Assembly (NCBI GenBank): GCA_949987705.1
Contig: OX465286.1
Location: 23,282,691 to 23,346,690 of the forward strand
Length of the DNA stretch: 64,000 nucleotides
Source: Thereva unica
Taxonomy: Eukaryota; Arthropoda; Insecta; Diptera; Therevidae
Direction: 5' to 3'
Part shown: one piece after another, positions 39,347 through 51,642 of the stretch
Layout of the letters: every line of letters starts with the position of its first letter
Position numbering within the stretch: the first letter of the stretch is position 1
Made by a program: the position numbers and the translations under genes
The notes under the pieces: generated by a model
Databases searched by the model: none
The model's input: only the letters and a program-made list of their open reading frames with translations
What the model was told of the DNA's origin: nothing

Positions 39347-42300
39347 TTTTTTTTTTGGGGTAAAAAAGCATACGCTACCGGCATGACTCATGTGCCCTTT
39401 ACTGGCCGATCCCGCATGACGGTTATGTTTCACGCAAATCCACACATACACACAAATGGACACATAAGTGCACATACGCATATATGGGTCGATGAACGTG
39501 AGAACTAAAAAAAGCCCCTCCGACGTTATCCACCCCCGCGGGACTGGCTAATAAGCATTACATCGCGGGGGTCGTTCAGCTTCATTCAGCTGCTTCTGCT
39601 CGCGGCATTTCTGTGCCTTTCTCTATTTCTTACGGCTTCTTCTTGCCTTAGCTTTCTGTGAATGGTCTTTAGGGTTGCTTCCACGTCCCTCCACATTTCC
39701 TCAGACCTCATCATATGGTCTCGGATGTTTTCGGGCGTTAGTGGCTCCTCGACCCTTTCTTCTAGTTTCGCCCTTTCCTCGGCGAATCTCGAGCAGGTAA
39801 AGAAGACGTGTTCTGCGTCTTCCTCCGTCGCTGGGCACACCGGACACAACGGTGAATCATCGTGCCCAAAGCGGTGGAGGTATTTCCTATACCCCCCATG
39901 TCCGCTCAGGAACTGCGTGAGGTCGTAACTTACTTCCCCACGCTCCCTCGTAGCCGATATTTCCACATTAGGGATAAGTCTGTGGATCCAACGACCCTTA
40001 ACAGACTCGTCCCACTTCGCCTGCCATTCCCTTAAGGACTCGCAGCGCGCAATCTGCCGCCGCACCCTTCTTGGCTCCCCTCCACCATATTCTGGATTAT
40101 AGAGACGCATACCCTCCCTCGCCAGAATATCTACGGGGATCATCCCCTCTATCACGCACGCCGCATCGTCGGACGTGGTCCTGTACGCGCAGCAAGCGCG
40201 TAGTGCACTTAGCCTATATGCGGCCCTCCATTTCCTACAATTTGCAGTCCTGTTTAACGCTGCTGCCCACACTGGCGCTGCGTATAACAGGACTGAGCTG
40301 ACCACCCTCCCCAAGAGGAGGCGGCGACTCGGTCTAGGGCCCCCAACATTGGGCAGCATTCTTGCGAGTGCTGCACAAATCGCAGACGCTTTGTCTGCCG
40401 TGCCCTCCAAGTGCGCTTTGAAGTTTAGCCTCCGGTCGATCATCACTCCCAGGTACCTTAGTGCGGGCTGTGAGTGGATGATCTGTTCCCCTACTTTTAT
40501 CCTTACGGATACTAGCTTTCGTCGCTTGCTGATCAGCACTACTTCCGTTTTGTGCTCAGCAAGCTTCAACCCCGCGCGTTCTAACCACGCTTTAATTTCC
40601 CAGATCGCTTCGTTTGCGTACAATTCGATGTCATCTGGGTGTTTTCCTTCGACAACTACCCCGATATCATCTGCAAACCCGATCGCCACTGCTTCCTTTG
40701 GAAGGCGAAGCCCCAACACATCATTGTACATTGCAATCCATAGGAGAGGGCTCAGGACGGAACCTTGCGGGACACCGCATGTTGTCCCGAACACTTTAGG
40801 ACCATCATCCGAATCACAATGAAGCGACCTACCCTGGAGGTAGTCGGCCACTACACGCACTAGGTACTTTGGTGTGCCTAGCTTGATCAACGCCTCAACT
40901 ATTTTGCTCCACCTCGCAGAGTTGAAAGCATTTTTTACGTCGAGGGTTATCAATGCGCAGCAGTGATTTTTCTCTATGGCGGCTCTTGCTATGCCCACCA
41001 CCATATTGACTGCATCAGTCGTCGACCTTGCCTTTCTAAAGCCGAATTGCTTGTCCGACAGGCCACCTACCCTTTCGACGCTAGGGAGAATCCTGTTACA
41101 GATCACCCGCTCGAAAAGTTTGCCTATACAACTAAGGAGGCATATCGGTCTGTAGGACGATGGGTCCCCTAGAGGTTTGTTCGGCTTCGGTAGGAGCACG
41201 AGTTTCTGCTGTTTCCATCGCTCCGGGAAGATCCCCTCTCTCAGGCACGCTGTGAAGACTTCAGCGAACCTGTCTGGCGCTATTGAAGCTGCTAGCTTCG
41301 CCGCTTTATTTGGTATGCCATCCATGCCAGGGGCCTTATTGATGGCTACCTTTTTTGCAGCCTCCACAATCTCGTCTGCGGTCACCGCAGGTATCTCTTC
41401 TGGGTCCACCTGGAGGGTGGGTAGATCGACCGTGCGTACGTTCTGTGGAAACAGGACATACACAATACTCTGGAGCAGCGCGGGGCAGGTGATCGGCGGA
41501 GAGCGTTTGCCCTTGACCGCTGACATAACCATTTTATAGGCTCCACCCCAGGGGTCCGAGTCTGCTTCTCTGCACAACCTTTTGAAGTGCTCGGATTTAC
41601 TTCTAGCGATGGCCTTGTTCAGCATTTTTCTCGCTTCCTTATACCTCTGAAGGAGTTCATCGAAATCCGGACGGTTCCGGCTTCTCTGAGTTCTCCTTCT
41701 CGCTTTCAGGCAGGCCTTTCGGCATTCATCGATCTCTGCGTTCCACCAGAAGTTTGGTGAGAGTCTACGATTGCCGGCGCGCCGTGGCATGGATGCGTCA
41801 CATGCCCATTTCACTGATTCTTCTATTTCCTCTGCCCCTTCCCTGGCACCTCCTGCCGACCTCGCATCATGCAGGAATACTTCCTCGAACACCTCTGCGT
41901 CGAGTTTCTTAACGGCCCATCCTCTAGCCGTTCCGTACCTAGGATTCCTCTTTTCTATACGCTGACCAACCTCGAAGATGATGGCTTGGTGGTCACTGTG
42001 CGTGTACAGTTCGCTCACCCGCCACTGTAGGTCTTTGACCACTGAATCACTCACATAAGTGATGTCGATTACCGATGTTCTCCCACCCCTTTGGAAGGTG
42101 TTTTCGCCTCCAGAGTTGACTAACACTACGTTAAGTCGCGAGAATACTTCTAGAACTATGCGCCCTCTTGCATTCGTTTGTCGATTGCCCCATTCGACAG
42201 CCCAAGCATTGAAATCACCCGCTAGTATTACCGGGTGATGGCGGCTCGCGTCAGCGGCTAACCTTTCCAACATCGACTCGTAATCGTCTAGTGTCAGGCT

Positions 42301-42544
42301 TGGCGCCGCATAGCAGCTGTAGACGTGTATTCCGCCTACTTTTGCCCGCGTGAAGCCATTCTCTGGGCTTCTCATGGTATCTTCCATGGCTCGGCTCCCA
42401 CACGTCCATATCGCTGACGTGCCGCTGCTATCATTTATCCAGACGCCGCTGTGCAGATTTCTATACTGCTCGCAGACGATTGCGACGTCGATTTTTTCCT
42501 CGAAAACTGTCTGTGCCAGCAGATCTTGTGCCGCTTGACAGTGG

Positions 42545-42545
<1 letters not shown>
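39347..42545 (-). mobile_element. R1-clade retrotransposon, copy B (5'-truncated)
   Basis: ORF2 is nearly identical to copies A and C but lacks its first ~18 codons, all of ORF1 and the 5' UTR; the truncation point abuts (TA)n. The A-tail (complement of 39347-39356) also joins (TA)n. The 3' UTR (39357-39585) does not resemble that of A and C, so B represents another subfamily or a recombinant. Confidence 0.85.
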
Positions 42546-42619
<74 letters not shown>

Positions 42620-42624
42620 CTCAC
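39586..42624 (-). CDS. R1-clade ORF2, N-terminally truncated and fused to (TA)n-coded Tyr-Ile
   Basis: The frame is open for about 986 R1 codons from NHCQAAQDLLAQ to the stop at 39586, with endonuclease (LAGDFNAW, YTHSDHQAI), RT (KQFGFRKARSTTDAVNM, TCGVPQGSVLSPLLW, GFADDIGVVV) and the zinc motif CPVCPATEEDAEHVFFTC. Upstream it continues into the microsatellite as alternating Tyr-Ile because TATATA has no stop codon; those residues are not R1 protein. The first strand/Asn motif of the endonuclease (QINLN) is lost, so endonuclease activity is doubtful. There is no stop or frameshift in the R1 part, implying a recent insertion. Confidence 0.8.
42546..42616. repeat. (TA)n microsatellite shared by R1 copies B and C
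   Basis: About 70 bp of TA. Copy B points left and copy C points right from the same tract, head to head. Confidence 0.95.
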
Positions 42625-42850
42625 CTTGTATCTACACCTTGTCGCGGTGGTGAGGCTTAGGCTTGTGGCTAACTAAGATAGATACACGAAATCCCAAGGT
42701 GGAAACTATCGTGCTGAGGGGATGAATGGTACTGCGTCAGTGTACCGCTAACGATGGACTCCGAATACCAGGCGACCTTCGGTTTCAATGTAGCCTTCCC
42801 GTGGTAATGCGGAGCTCTGCCATGGGTGACTGTCCTTTCTCGCGCAACTC

Positions 42851-44436
42851 GTGGGATCTAAAATAGAGAACGCAAAAAGAAATGAGGGTGGAGCCCCTCC
42901 CAAAGCTCCAACAAATACAGCTAGGGCTTTTATAGTCCAACAAAGGGCGACTCCGGAAGATGGAAATCCCATCCAAATGAGCATAAAGACGGTGAGAACA
43001 CCACCATCAAAGAGTGCTCAGGACCCGAAACACCCTGGTCCTGAGCAACACAGGGCGACTCCCCAAGAAGGAAATCCAAAGAATTCCATCCCAAGGAGCA
43101 ACAAGACGGCGAGGACACCGCCGACAAAGAGTACCAAGGACCTAGAACGCCTTGGCGTAGAGAAATATGGCGAAATGAGGGTGAGCACTCCGGCGACCAT
43201 TGCGGAGGATGCTGGATCATCCCCCTTCGAGCAATTGGGGGTTATGATAACACACCTCATGGAGTATGTCGACGCTAAGAAAAACGTCGAGCACGCCATT
43301 AAAGAGAAAATTAGGTTGGTCAGGTCGACCTACCTAAAATCAAAGGAGGAAATAGTCAAGCGGCAAAGGGCGAAAGAGCTGGTGGATACGTCGGCTCAAA
43401 CAGAAGACTTGCCGAAAAAACAAGAGAGCCGTTCAACCGGGGATCCTGGAGAGAAACGGCCCCAAGAGAAAAACAAGGAGCCGCGGACGCGCAAGCGCCG
43501 TAGAGAGCTCAATGAGGAGATGCAGCTGCAGCAGCACACCCCAAAGAGGAAAAAGGGAAAGACTCCCGACGCAGTGGCCGAGCCAGCCCCGCTACAGGCG
43601 GCACGCCCGGTCGAAAGCGAGAGTGGGGACCGAGAAAGCTCTGCCTGGAAGAAGGTGGAACGGAAAAAGAGGAAGAAAAAGAAAAGAAGACTCAAAGAGG
43701 CCAACAAGTTGAGGCAAAGGACCCGGTCGGATGCGATTATCATCACGACCAAAGGGGAAGCAACGTACGCGGAGATCCTTCGCAAGGTGAGGACAGATGC
43801 CTCCCTGGCGGAACTGGGAAACAGCGTAAATAGAGTTAGGAGAACGCAAAAGGGCGATCTCCTGTTAGAGCTAAAGAGGGGAGATGCTAAGACCGGGGAC
43901 TTAGAACAGAAGGTTAAAGCATCGATTAACGGGGTGGCCGAAGTGAGAGCCAGTACAAATACGGTAGTGATCGAGTGTAGAGACTTGGACGAGATCACAA
44001 CCAAGGAAGAGGTGTGCGAAGCACTGAGGACCCAGCTAGGTCTGACGGTCGAGAAAAAGGATGTCCTCAGGCTAAGAGAGTCGTGGGGGGCACTCAGACG
44101 GCGTTTATAAGCCTGCCTGTTGAAGCTGCGAAGAAGGCTATCGCAGCAGGTAAAGTTCGAGTCGGCTGGGTGGTATGCCGAATGCGGGAGCGGGTATCGC
44201 TTAAACCGTGCTTCAAATGCATGAAGTTCGGTCACATAGCGAGAAACTGCAGCAGCAGCCAGGATAGAGGAAGGCTGCGCCGAGGCTGCGGAAAAGAGGG
44301 TCACAAAGTAAGGGAGTGTGACCAAGCTGCCAAATGCCTAATTTGTAGGGAGGTAGAGGGCAGGGATAGTGGGCACGTGGCCGGAGGTAACAGATGTCCG
44401 GCGTTCAAGGAGGCGCTGAAAAACAGACGAAGATAA
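42851..44436 (+). pseudogene. R1-clade ORF1, frameshifted (copy C)
   Basis: Same layout as copy A: conserved AUG-less start (GTG 42851 region), duplicated RATPEDGNPIQ / RATPQEGNPKN units, Lys/Glu-rich middle, zinc knuckles. A run of six G near 44083-44090 (seven in copy A) shifts the frame so that the first part ends LRESWGALRRRL at 44110 and the knuckle part continues in another frame to 44436. The second knuckle has lost its first Cys (RRGCGKEGH against CRGCGKEGH in copy A). In-frame indels and many conservative changes against copy A between 42851 and 43250 show that the AUG-less N-terminus evolved as protein. Confidence 0.8.
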
Positions 44437-47424
44437 GGTTCTTACAGATTAACCTGAACCACTGTCAAGCGGCACAAGATCTGCTGGCACAGACAGTCTA
44501 TGAGGAGAAAATCGACGTCGCAATCGTCTGCGAGCAGTATAGAAACCTGCACAGCGGCGTCTGGATAAATGATAGCAGCGGCACGTCAGCGATATGGACG
44601 TGCGGGAGCCGAGCCATGGAAGATACCATGAGAAGCCAAGAGAATGGCTTCACGCGGGCAAAAGTAGGCGGAATACACGTCTACAGCTGCTAGGCGGCGC
44701 CAAGCCTGACACTAGACGAGTACGAGTCGATGTTGGAAAGGTTAGCCGCCGACGCGAGTCGCCATCACCCGGTAATATTAGCGGGTGATTTCAACGCTTG
44801 GGCTGTCGAATGGGGCAGTCGACAAACGAATGCAAGAGAGCGCATACTCCTAGAAGTATTCTCGCGACTAAATGTGGTGTTGGTCAACACCGGAGGCGAA
44901 AACACCTTCCAAAGGGGTGGGAGAGCGTCTGTAATCGACATCACTTACGCGAGCGATTCAGTGGCCAAGGACCTACAATGGCGGGTGAGCGATTTGTACA
45001 CGCACAGCGACCACCTAGCCATCATCTTCGAGATTAGCCAGGGTATAGGAAAAAGGAATCCTATCAATGGAACGAATAGAGGAGGCCGTAAATAAACTCG
45101 ACACAGAGGTGTTCGAGGAAGTATTCCTGCATGATGCGAGGTCGGCAGGAGGTGCCAGGGAAGGGGCAGAGCGAATCGTAGATTCACTAACACGGGCAGG
45201 CGATGCGTTCATGCCTCGGCGCGCCGGCAATCGGCAACACCCACCAAACTTCTGGTGGAACGCCGAGATCGACGAATGCCGAAGGGCCTGCCTGAAAGCG
45301 AGAAGGAGAACTCAAAGAAATCGGAACCGTCCTGATTTCGATGAACTCCTTCAGAGATATAAGGAAGCGAGGAAAAGGCTGAACAAGGCCATTGCTAGAA
45401 GTAAATCCGAGCACTTCAAAAGATTGTGCAGAGAAGCAGACTCGGACCCCTGGGGTGGAGCCTATAAAATGGTTATGTCAGCGGTCAAGGGCAAACGCTC
45501 TCCGCCGATCACCTGCCCCGCGCTGCTCCAGAGCATTGTGTACGTCCTGTTTCCGCAGAACGTACGCACCGTCGAACTACCCACCCTTCAGGTGGACCCA
45601 GAAGAGGCACCTGCGGTGACCGCAGATGAGATTCTGGAGGCTGCAAAAAAGGTAGCCATCAACAAAGCCCCTGGCATGGATGGCATACCAAATAAAGCGG
45701 CGAAGCTAGCAGCTTCAATAGCGCCAGACAGGTTCGCTGAAGTCTTCACAGCGTGCCTGAGAGAGGGGATCTTCCCGGAGCGATGGAAACAGCAGAAACT
45801 CGTGCTCCTACCGAAGCCGAATAAGCCTTTAGGGGACCCATCGTCCTACAGACCGATATGCCTCCTTAGTTGCATAGGCAAACTTTTCGAGCGGGTGATC
45901 TGTAACAGGATTCTCCCTAGCGTCGAAAGGGCAGGTGGCCTGTCGGACAAGCAATTCGGCTTCAGAAAGGCAAGGACGACAACTGATGCAGTCAATATGG
46001 TGGTGGGCATAGCAAGAGCCGCCATAGAGAAAAATCACTGCTGCGCATTGATAACCCTCGACGTAAAAAATGCTTTCAACTCAGCGAGGTGGAGCAAAAT
46101 AGTTGAGGCGTTGATCAAGCTAGGCACACCAAAGTACCTAGTGCGTGTAGTGGCCGACTACCTCCAGGGTAGGTCGCTTCATTGTGATTCGGATGATGGT
46201 CCTAAAGTGTTCGGGACAACATGCGGTGTCCCGCAAGGTTCCGTCCTGGGCCCTCTCCTATGGATCGCAATGTACAATGATGTGTTGGGGCTTCGTCTTC
46301 CAAAGGAAGCAGTGGCGATCGGGTTCGCAGATGATATCGGGGTAGTTGTCGAAGGAAAACACCCAGAGGACATCGAACTGTATGCGAACGAAGCGATCTG
46401 GGAAATAAAGGCGTGGTTAGAACGCGCTGGGTTGAAGCTTGCTGAGCACAAAACTGAAGCAGTGCTGATCAGCAAACGGCGAAAGCCAGTATCCGTGAGG
46501 ATCAAGGTAGGGGAACAGATCATCCACTCACAGCCCGCTCTAAGGTACCTGGGAGTGATGATCGATCGGAGGCTAAATTTCAAAGCGCACTTGGAGGGCA
46601 CGGCAGACAAAGCTGCTGCGATTTGTGCAGCACTCGCAAGAATGCTGCCCAATGTTGGGGGCCCTAGACCGAGCCGCCGCCTCCTCCTGGGGAGGGTGGT
46701 CAGCTCAGTCCTGTTATATGCAGCGCCAGTGTGGGCAGCAGCGTTAAACAGGACTGCTAATAGCAGAAAATGGAGGGGTGCATATAGGCTAAGTGCACTT
46801 CGCGCTTGCTGCGCGTACAGGACCACGTCCGACGATGCGGCGTGCGTGATAGCGGGGATGATTCCCGTAGACATTCTGGCGAGGGAGGGCATGTGTCTCT
46901 ATGACCCAGAATACGGTAGAGGACAGCCAAGAAGGGTACGGCGGCAGACTGCGCGCTGTGAGTCCTTAAGGGAATGGCAGGGGAAGTGGGACGAGTCTGT
47001 TAAGGGTCGTTGGACCCACAGACTTATCCCTAACGTGGGAATATGGGTTTCGAGGGAGCGTGGGGAAGTAAGTTACGACCTCACGCAGTTCCTGAGCGGA
47101 CATGGGGGGTATAGGAAATATCTCCACCGCTTCGGGCACGACGATTCACCGATGTGTCCGGTATGCCCAGCGACGGAAGAAGACGCAGAGCACGTCTTCT
47201 TTGCCTGCTCGAGATACGCCGAGGAAAGGGCGAAATTAGAAGAAACGGCCCAGGCGCCACTAACGCCGGAAAACATCGTAGAGCATATGATGAGATCCGA
47301 GGAAATGTGGAAGAAAGTGGAAGAAACCCTGAAGGCCATTCACAGAAAGTTAAGGCAAGAAGAGGCCACAAGAAACAGAGAAAGGCGAAGAAATGCCGAG
47401 AGCAGTAGCAACCCCCATGGGTAA
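44394..47424 (+). pseudogene. R1-clade ORF2, nonsense and frameshift (copy C)
   Basis: Starts MSGVQGGAEKQTKIRFLQ at 44394. A TAG at about 44691-44693 replaces the Tyr codon of HVYSCYAAP. The frame continues through LAGDFNAW and YTHSDHLAI to a 2-nt loss near 45087 (copy A has GGATGGGCC where C has GGAGGCC). The remaining 780 codons, with RT motifs (KQFGFRKARTTTDAVNM, GFADDIGVVV) and the zinc motif, are open to 47424. Two disabling changes in otherwise near-identical sequence indicate a fairly recent but dead insertion. The 3' end is the same as copy A (SSSNPHG). Confidence 0.85.
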
Positions 47425-47613
47425 GAACCAGAGGGACACCTAAAGGGTCATGGTGGTGACGCCCGCCCGAAGTAATGCCTCGCGGCGGTCCCGGGCGGGG
47501 TAAGCGTCACACAAGGGGGTGGTGAGTTTAGTCAGTAGAAATCTGACACTACCGTCTGAGTGCGGATCCTCAGCGGTGTCTTTTGAAGATTCTCACCATC
47601 CCTCGTAAAACAA

Positions 47614-47622
<9 letters not shown>

Positions 47623-47654
<32 letters not shown>
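47623..47654. repeat. (TA)n microsatellite
   Basis: About 32 bp of TA joining the R1 copy C tail to the left arm of the large palindrome. Confidence 0.95.
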
Positions 47655-47658
<4 letters not shown>

Positions 47659-47906
47659 CTAACATATACATCATCTAATCCTATTGCAGGTGGTGTGAGG
47701 TATGGGTCATGTCTAGCATAACCCATGTACCAGACTATGGTCATGGTATGAGAGCAGCATCCAATGGTCCTCTTGCCGATATTGCATGTACAGTAATAAT
47801 GAGCTAATGCTCGACGACCATTTTCTGCCCGATCTATTGCAATGTACACATAGTATTTCTTGGCTTGGATGTGGCGGGATTGTATTCGTCCTCTTATAAT
47901 CCACAA
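47643..47906 (-). pseudogene. SWIM zinc-finger protein fragment (left arm)
   Basis: The minus-strand frame has RIQSRHIQAKKYYVYIAID, then CTCNIGKRTIGCCSHTMTIV and WYMGYARHDPYL. The CxC...CxH pattern is a SWIM zinc finger as found at the C-terminus of transposon-associated proteins common in insect and cnidarian genomes. The upstream conserved part (GNSQRTLRGRL) is in another frame because of one extra G near 47903. The 3' side runs into (TA)n at 47654. Only the C-terminal module remains; any catalytic domain is absent. Confidence 0.6.
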
Positions 47907-48433
47907 GTCTTCCCCTTAAAGTTCTTTGACTATTTCCAGAGGAATCAATGATGAAAATACTTAATACAGAATAGAATTCACTTTATTGCACATCAAAAGG
48001 ACATACACAGTATGAATAATTAAATATCAAATGTATGAAAATAACAACATCATAATAACATTTTTATTGTATTTTAAAAGTATGTAACACCGTAACCAAA
48101 GGGCGCACAGATTTGGGGCCGTAGTCAAAAATGATAGGAATTGGGTGCTCTATCCGAATATTACACATTTTTATCCTGGCCGGCACTTTCAGTTTTTGGT
48201 CCAAAATGAATGATGTCCTTTCGCCGAATAGCATGAATACATAACGAAAAAAAGGAGTATAAAATAAAATATGAAATTAAACAAAAATTTAAAATAAAAT
48301 ATTAAAAATGAATGAAAAAAAAGTTAAATTAAAAATTAAATTAAAATTAAATTCAAGAAACAGAATTAACCAGAAACAAAAACAAAAGAATAATAAGATT
48401 AAAACAAACAGAAAAAGAAAATTACTCCCTCTC

Positions 48434-50287
48434 TCAAACGCTGGCGCTGAGTGGATCCAGTGTCTCCATCGATGGGCATTGCAGTTGAGAAATGTCCCGC
48501 ACCACAAAAAAGTTGTCCTCCTTTTTCCGTTTTATTCGGACAAGACCGTCCCTGGTAGAAACAGACTGCAGCTGTCCGAGTCTGCGCTGTTTTAAGGGGG
48601 GACAACACCTTGAATAGGCACGATTTTACGTTAAATTGAAAGTTCAATATTGTAAACAATACTTTTTAAAAACAAATGAAACTTTTTTTATTTATTGAAA
48701 CAACTATTAAACTTTACTTTTACACGTTAACAATGTCGAAAAAGTTTTAACAAACTATATTTGTTTAACAAATCCTCGCGCATGCACCTTTTCGCTGGCT
48801 GCACATACCACGGGGACCTGAAACAATAAAAATGGATTCCAATTAAAGCAAGTTAATCTTAAATACATTGTCTACGACCTAGTGCAGCCGATTTTTATTT
48901 CATCTAATCATTTTGAAAAAACAGCCACTTAAAGTAAAAAAGTCGATTTTTTGGAGAATTTTTAACAATAAATAGCCGCCATTTTGGAACAAATAAACCA
49001 ATCAACGGCTAGGTCGTAGAGAGTGCTTTTATAAACATTCTGTCAAAATTTCAAGTCATTTGGCCGAGTAGATTCCGAGGAAAGTGTGCAGCCAGTTTGA
49101 AATTCATGGATTCGAGAAAACGGCTGTCAAAGTGTGGCGTACAAAACGCTGCACGTTTAGCGTACGTTACTGCTCGCGTTTGAATCTTACCATCAGTCTG
49201 CTGTTCCTGCACCATAAAGTGTACCATAAAGCGTACATTTTTGCATTATTTGACCTGAACGAACTAGCTTTGGCGAGCCTGATTTCGTCCGCCCGACAGC
49301 GGAAGATCGGCTCAGGCGCCGGTTGCAATAGTGTCACGCTCCGACAAAAATTGTTATAACTCGAAAACGACTTCGAATTTTTAAAAATCCTTTTACACAT
49401 ATATTCTAGATAGAATAAAGTATCAATTAGAGCAATAAAAAAAAAGTAGATTTTTTTGAACATTCAAGGTGTTGTCCCCCCTTAAAGCCTCTCGTAATAA
49501 AATGTTGTTTATAGATGAGAGGCTTTCATTCACGTAGACTGGAGAATCGGCCGTGAAACCATCAAGCTCACAAAGCGGAAATTTCAGTTTATTCCTCTCC
49601 TTCAAGGCGAGCATGAACGCCTTTGCTTCGCGCTGGCCAGAAAATTTGACAATTATGGGTCCACTCTGCTGGCGAGATTTGGATCGCAGTCGAAAGGCAT
49701 CAGCATAGGTGGAGAGCTGGTGGTTGATTTTCGATGACAAGTCAGCAACTATTTTTATGAGGGACTCATCAGGCTTCATAGGAATTCCCCGAATGATGAC
49801 ATCACTTAGCCTCTGATTCCGTTGCAAATCGTCCATTTGAATTGCGTTATCAGCCAGCTGGGAGCTGATAATTTGAAGGTCTTCGGTATGATCAGCTGAT
49901 GCTGCTTTTTTCTCTAAAACAGCGACCTTCGCCTGCAGCGCCTGGATGTTGTTATTTATATTACCCAGCTGTTTTTTGTTTTCATCCGAGATGGACTTTA
50001 GCCCCTCCGTTAAGCGAAGTTCGATGGAGTTAAAGTGATCTTGGAGGGTCTTAGTGGAATCGCAAAAGTCATTAATACGTTTTTCTGTATTCCTGAAGGC
50101 AGTGAAAAGTTCATCTATTTTTTTTTGAGAATCGGGATTCAAGAGCCGCTAGTTGTGTGTCAAAATTCTCTTCCTGGCAGGTTTCGGAAGGTGCGCGAGC
50201 AAGGCCTCTGGTTATTATTGGAGAAGGATTGTTTGAAATTTGTTTTTTTGTTGGCACTTTCCCGGTTTTGCACTTATCCGACGACAT
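48434..50287 (-). pseudogene. LINE ORF1-like protein split by a TTAA element (left arm)
   Basis: ATG 50287 begins MSSDKCKTGKVPTKKQ. A 9-A run near 50121 shifts the frame to the part with a coiled coil (IQALQAKVAVLEKKAA) and an RRM-like domain (SDVIIRGIPMKPDESLIKIV, IIVKFSGQREAKAFMLALK). At 49482-49485 a TTAA marks the insertion of an 886-bp element; the C-terminus (QSVSTRDGLVRIKRKKED) resumes beyond 48595 and stops at 48434. Coiled coil plus RRM is the standard build of trimeric ORF1 proteins that chaperone LINE RNA. ORF2 is not present nearby. Confidence 0.65.
48596..49481. mobile_element. TTAA-flanked MITE-like element (left arm)
   Basis: Inverse copy of the element at 52449-53334, with the TIR GGGGGGACAACACCTTGAAT and TTAA on both sides. 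It interrupts the LINE ORF1 frame. Confidence 0.8.
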
Positions 50288-50529
50288 TGTAATCAAAATG
50301 TGTAAAAAGAGAGAAATTAGGCGCGAAAAATTAACTTATGATGGAAAAATTGTGCGATTAAAACGGATTTGACACGGACCACAGGATAGCGTTCTATTCA
50401 CTCTGACTCATAGTCACAGGCTGATATCAAAGTTCAAATTAAACTCAGCAAGATGGTGCTGACTGTAAACTAAAAAACAAAACAAATTGCACAAAGTTAC
50501 CCCGCCATCACAAAGTTACCCCATTTGAC

Positions 50530-50964
50530 GGTATCAAAAATGATATATTCAAAGATTTTTTCATATGTAACTAAAAGTTTTTCAAAAAAAAATATTTTTA
50601 ATATTTTCGTAGCCTTAAGGCATATATAAGTAATATATTTGCATTAGAAATGAAAAATAAAAATTTTATTTTTTACATTAGTACTAGGTACCAAAAATGA
50701 TAAATTATAAAATTTTTCCTGTTACTAGGTATATATGCATATAGAGTTTGGTATCAATAATGATATATTCAAAGATTTTTTCCTATGTAACTAAAAGTTC
50801 TTCAAAAAAAATATATTGTTAATATTTTCATAGCCTTTTGGCATATAAAAGTGATATATTTGCATTAAAAATGAAAAATAAAAATTTTATTTTTTACATT
50901 AGTATTAGGTACCAAAAATGATAAATTATAAAAATTGTCCTATGTTACTAGGTATATATATATA
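50530..50964. repeat. Satellite-like repeat, ~220-bp units (left arm)
   Basis: Two units start at 50530 and 50750 with GGTATCAAAAATGATATATT-like sequence and carry TTTTTACATTAGTACTAGGT / CATTAGTATTAGGTACC blocks. The same family recurs inverted at 50966-51400 and at 62752-63390. Confidence 0.8.
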
Positions 50965-50965
50965 A

Positions 50966-51400
50966 TATATATATATACCTAGTAACATAGGACAATTTTT
51001 ATAATTTATCATTTTTGGTACCTAATACTAATGTAAAAAATAAAATTTTTATTTTTCATTTTTAATGCAAATATATCACTTTTATATGCCAAAAGGCTAT
51101 GAAAATATTAACAATATATTTTTTTTGAAGAACTTTTAGTTACATAGGAAAAAATCTTTGAATATATCATTATTGATACCAAACTCTATATGCATATATA
51201 CCTAGTAACAGGAAAAATTTTATAATTTATCATTTTTGGTACCTAGTACTAATGTAAAAAATAAAATTTTTATTTTTCATTTCTAATGCAAATATATTAC
51301 TTATATATGCCTTAAGGCTACGAAAATATTAAAAATATTTTTTTTTGAAGAACTTTTAGTTACATATGAAAAAATCTTTGAATATATCATTTTTGATACC
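50966..51400. repeat. Satellite-like repeat, ~220-bp units (right arm)
   Basis: Mirror of 50530-50964. It meets the left array head to head at the palindrome centre without a spacer. Confidence 0.8.
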
Positions 51401-51642
51401 GTCAAATGGGGTAACTTTGTGATGGCGGGGTAACTTTGTGCAATTTGTTTTGTTTTTTAGTTTACAGTCAGCACCATCTTGCTGAGTTTAATTTGAACTT
51501 TGATATCAGCCTGTGACTATGAGTCAGAGTGAATAGAACGCTATCCTGTGGTCCGTGTCAAATCCGTTTTAATCGCACAATTTTTCCATCATAAGTTAAT
51601 TTTTCGCGCCTAATTTCTCTCTTTTTACACATTTTGATTACA

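Larger units (their letters stand above)
42617..47622 (+). mobile_element. R1-clade retrotransposon, copy C (full length, inactive)
   Basis: 5' end ATCCTCACCTTGTATCTACA next to (TA)n; 5' UTR to about 42850, ORF1, ORF2, 3' UTR of the copy-A type, and an A-rich tail (47612-47622) next to (TA)n. It is disabled by a 1-nt loss in ORF1, a nonsense codon and a 2-nt loss in ORF2. Confidence 0.85.

Noticed and set aside
43396..44325. 309-codon frame antisense to R1 ORF1 copy C
   Set aside because: Low-complexity Ser/Leu/Phe shadow of a Lys/Glu-rich coding strand.
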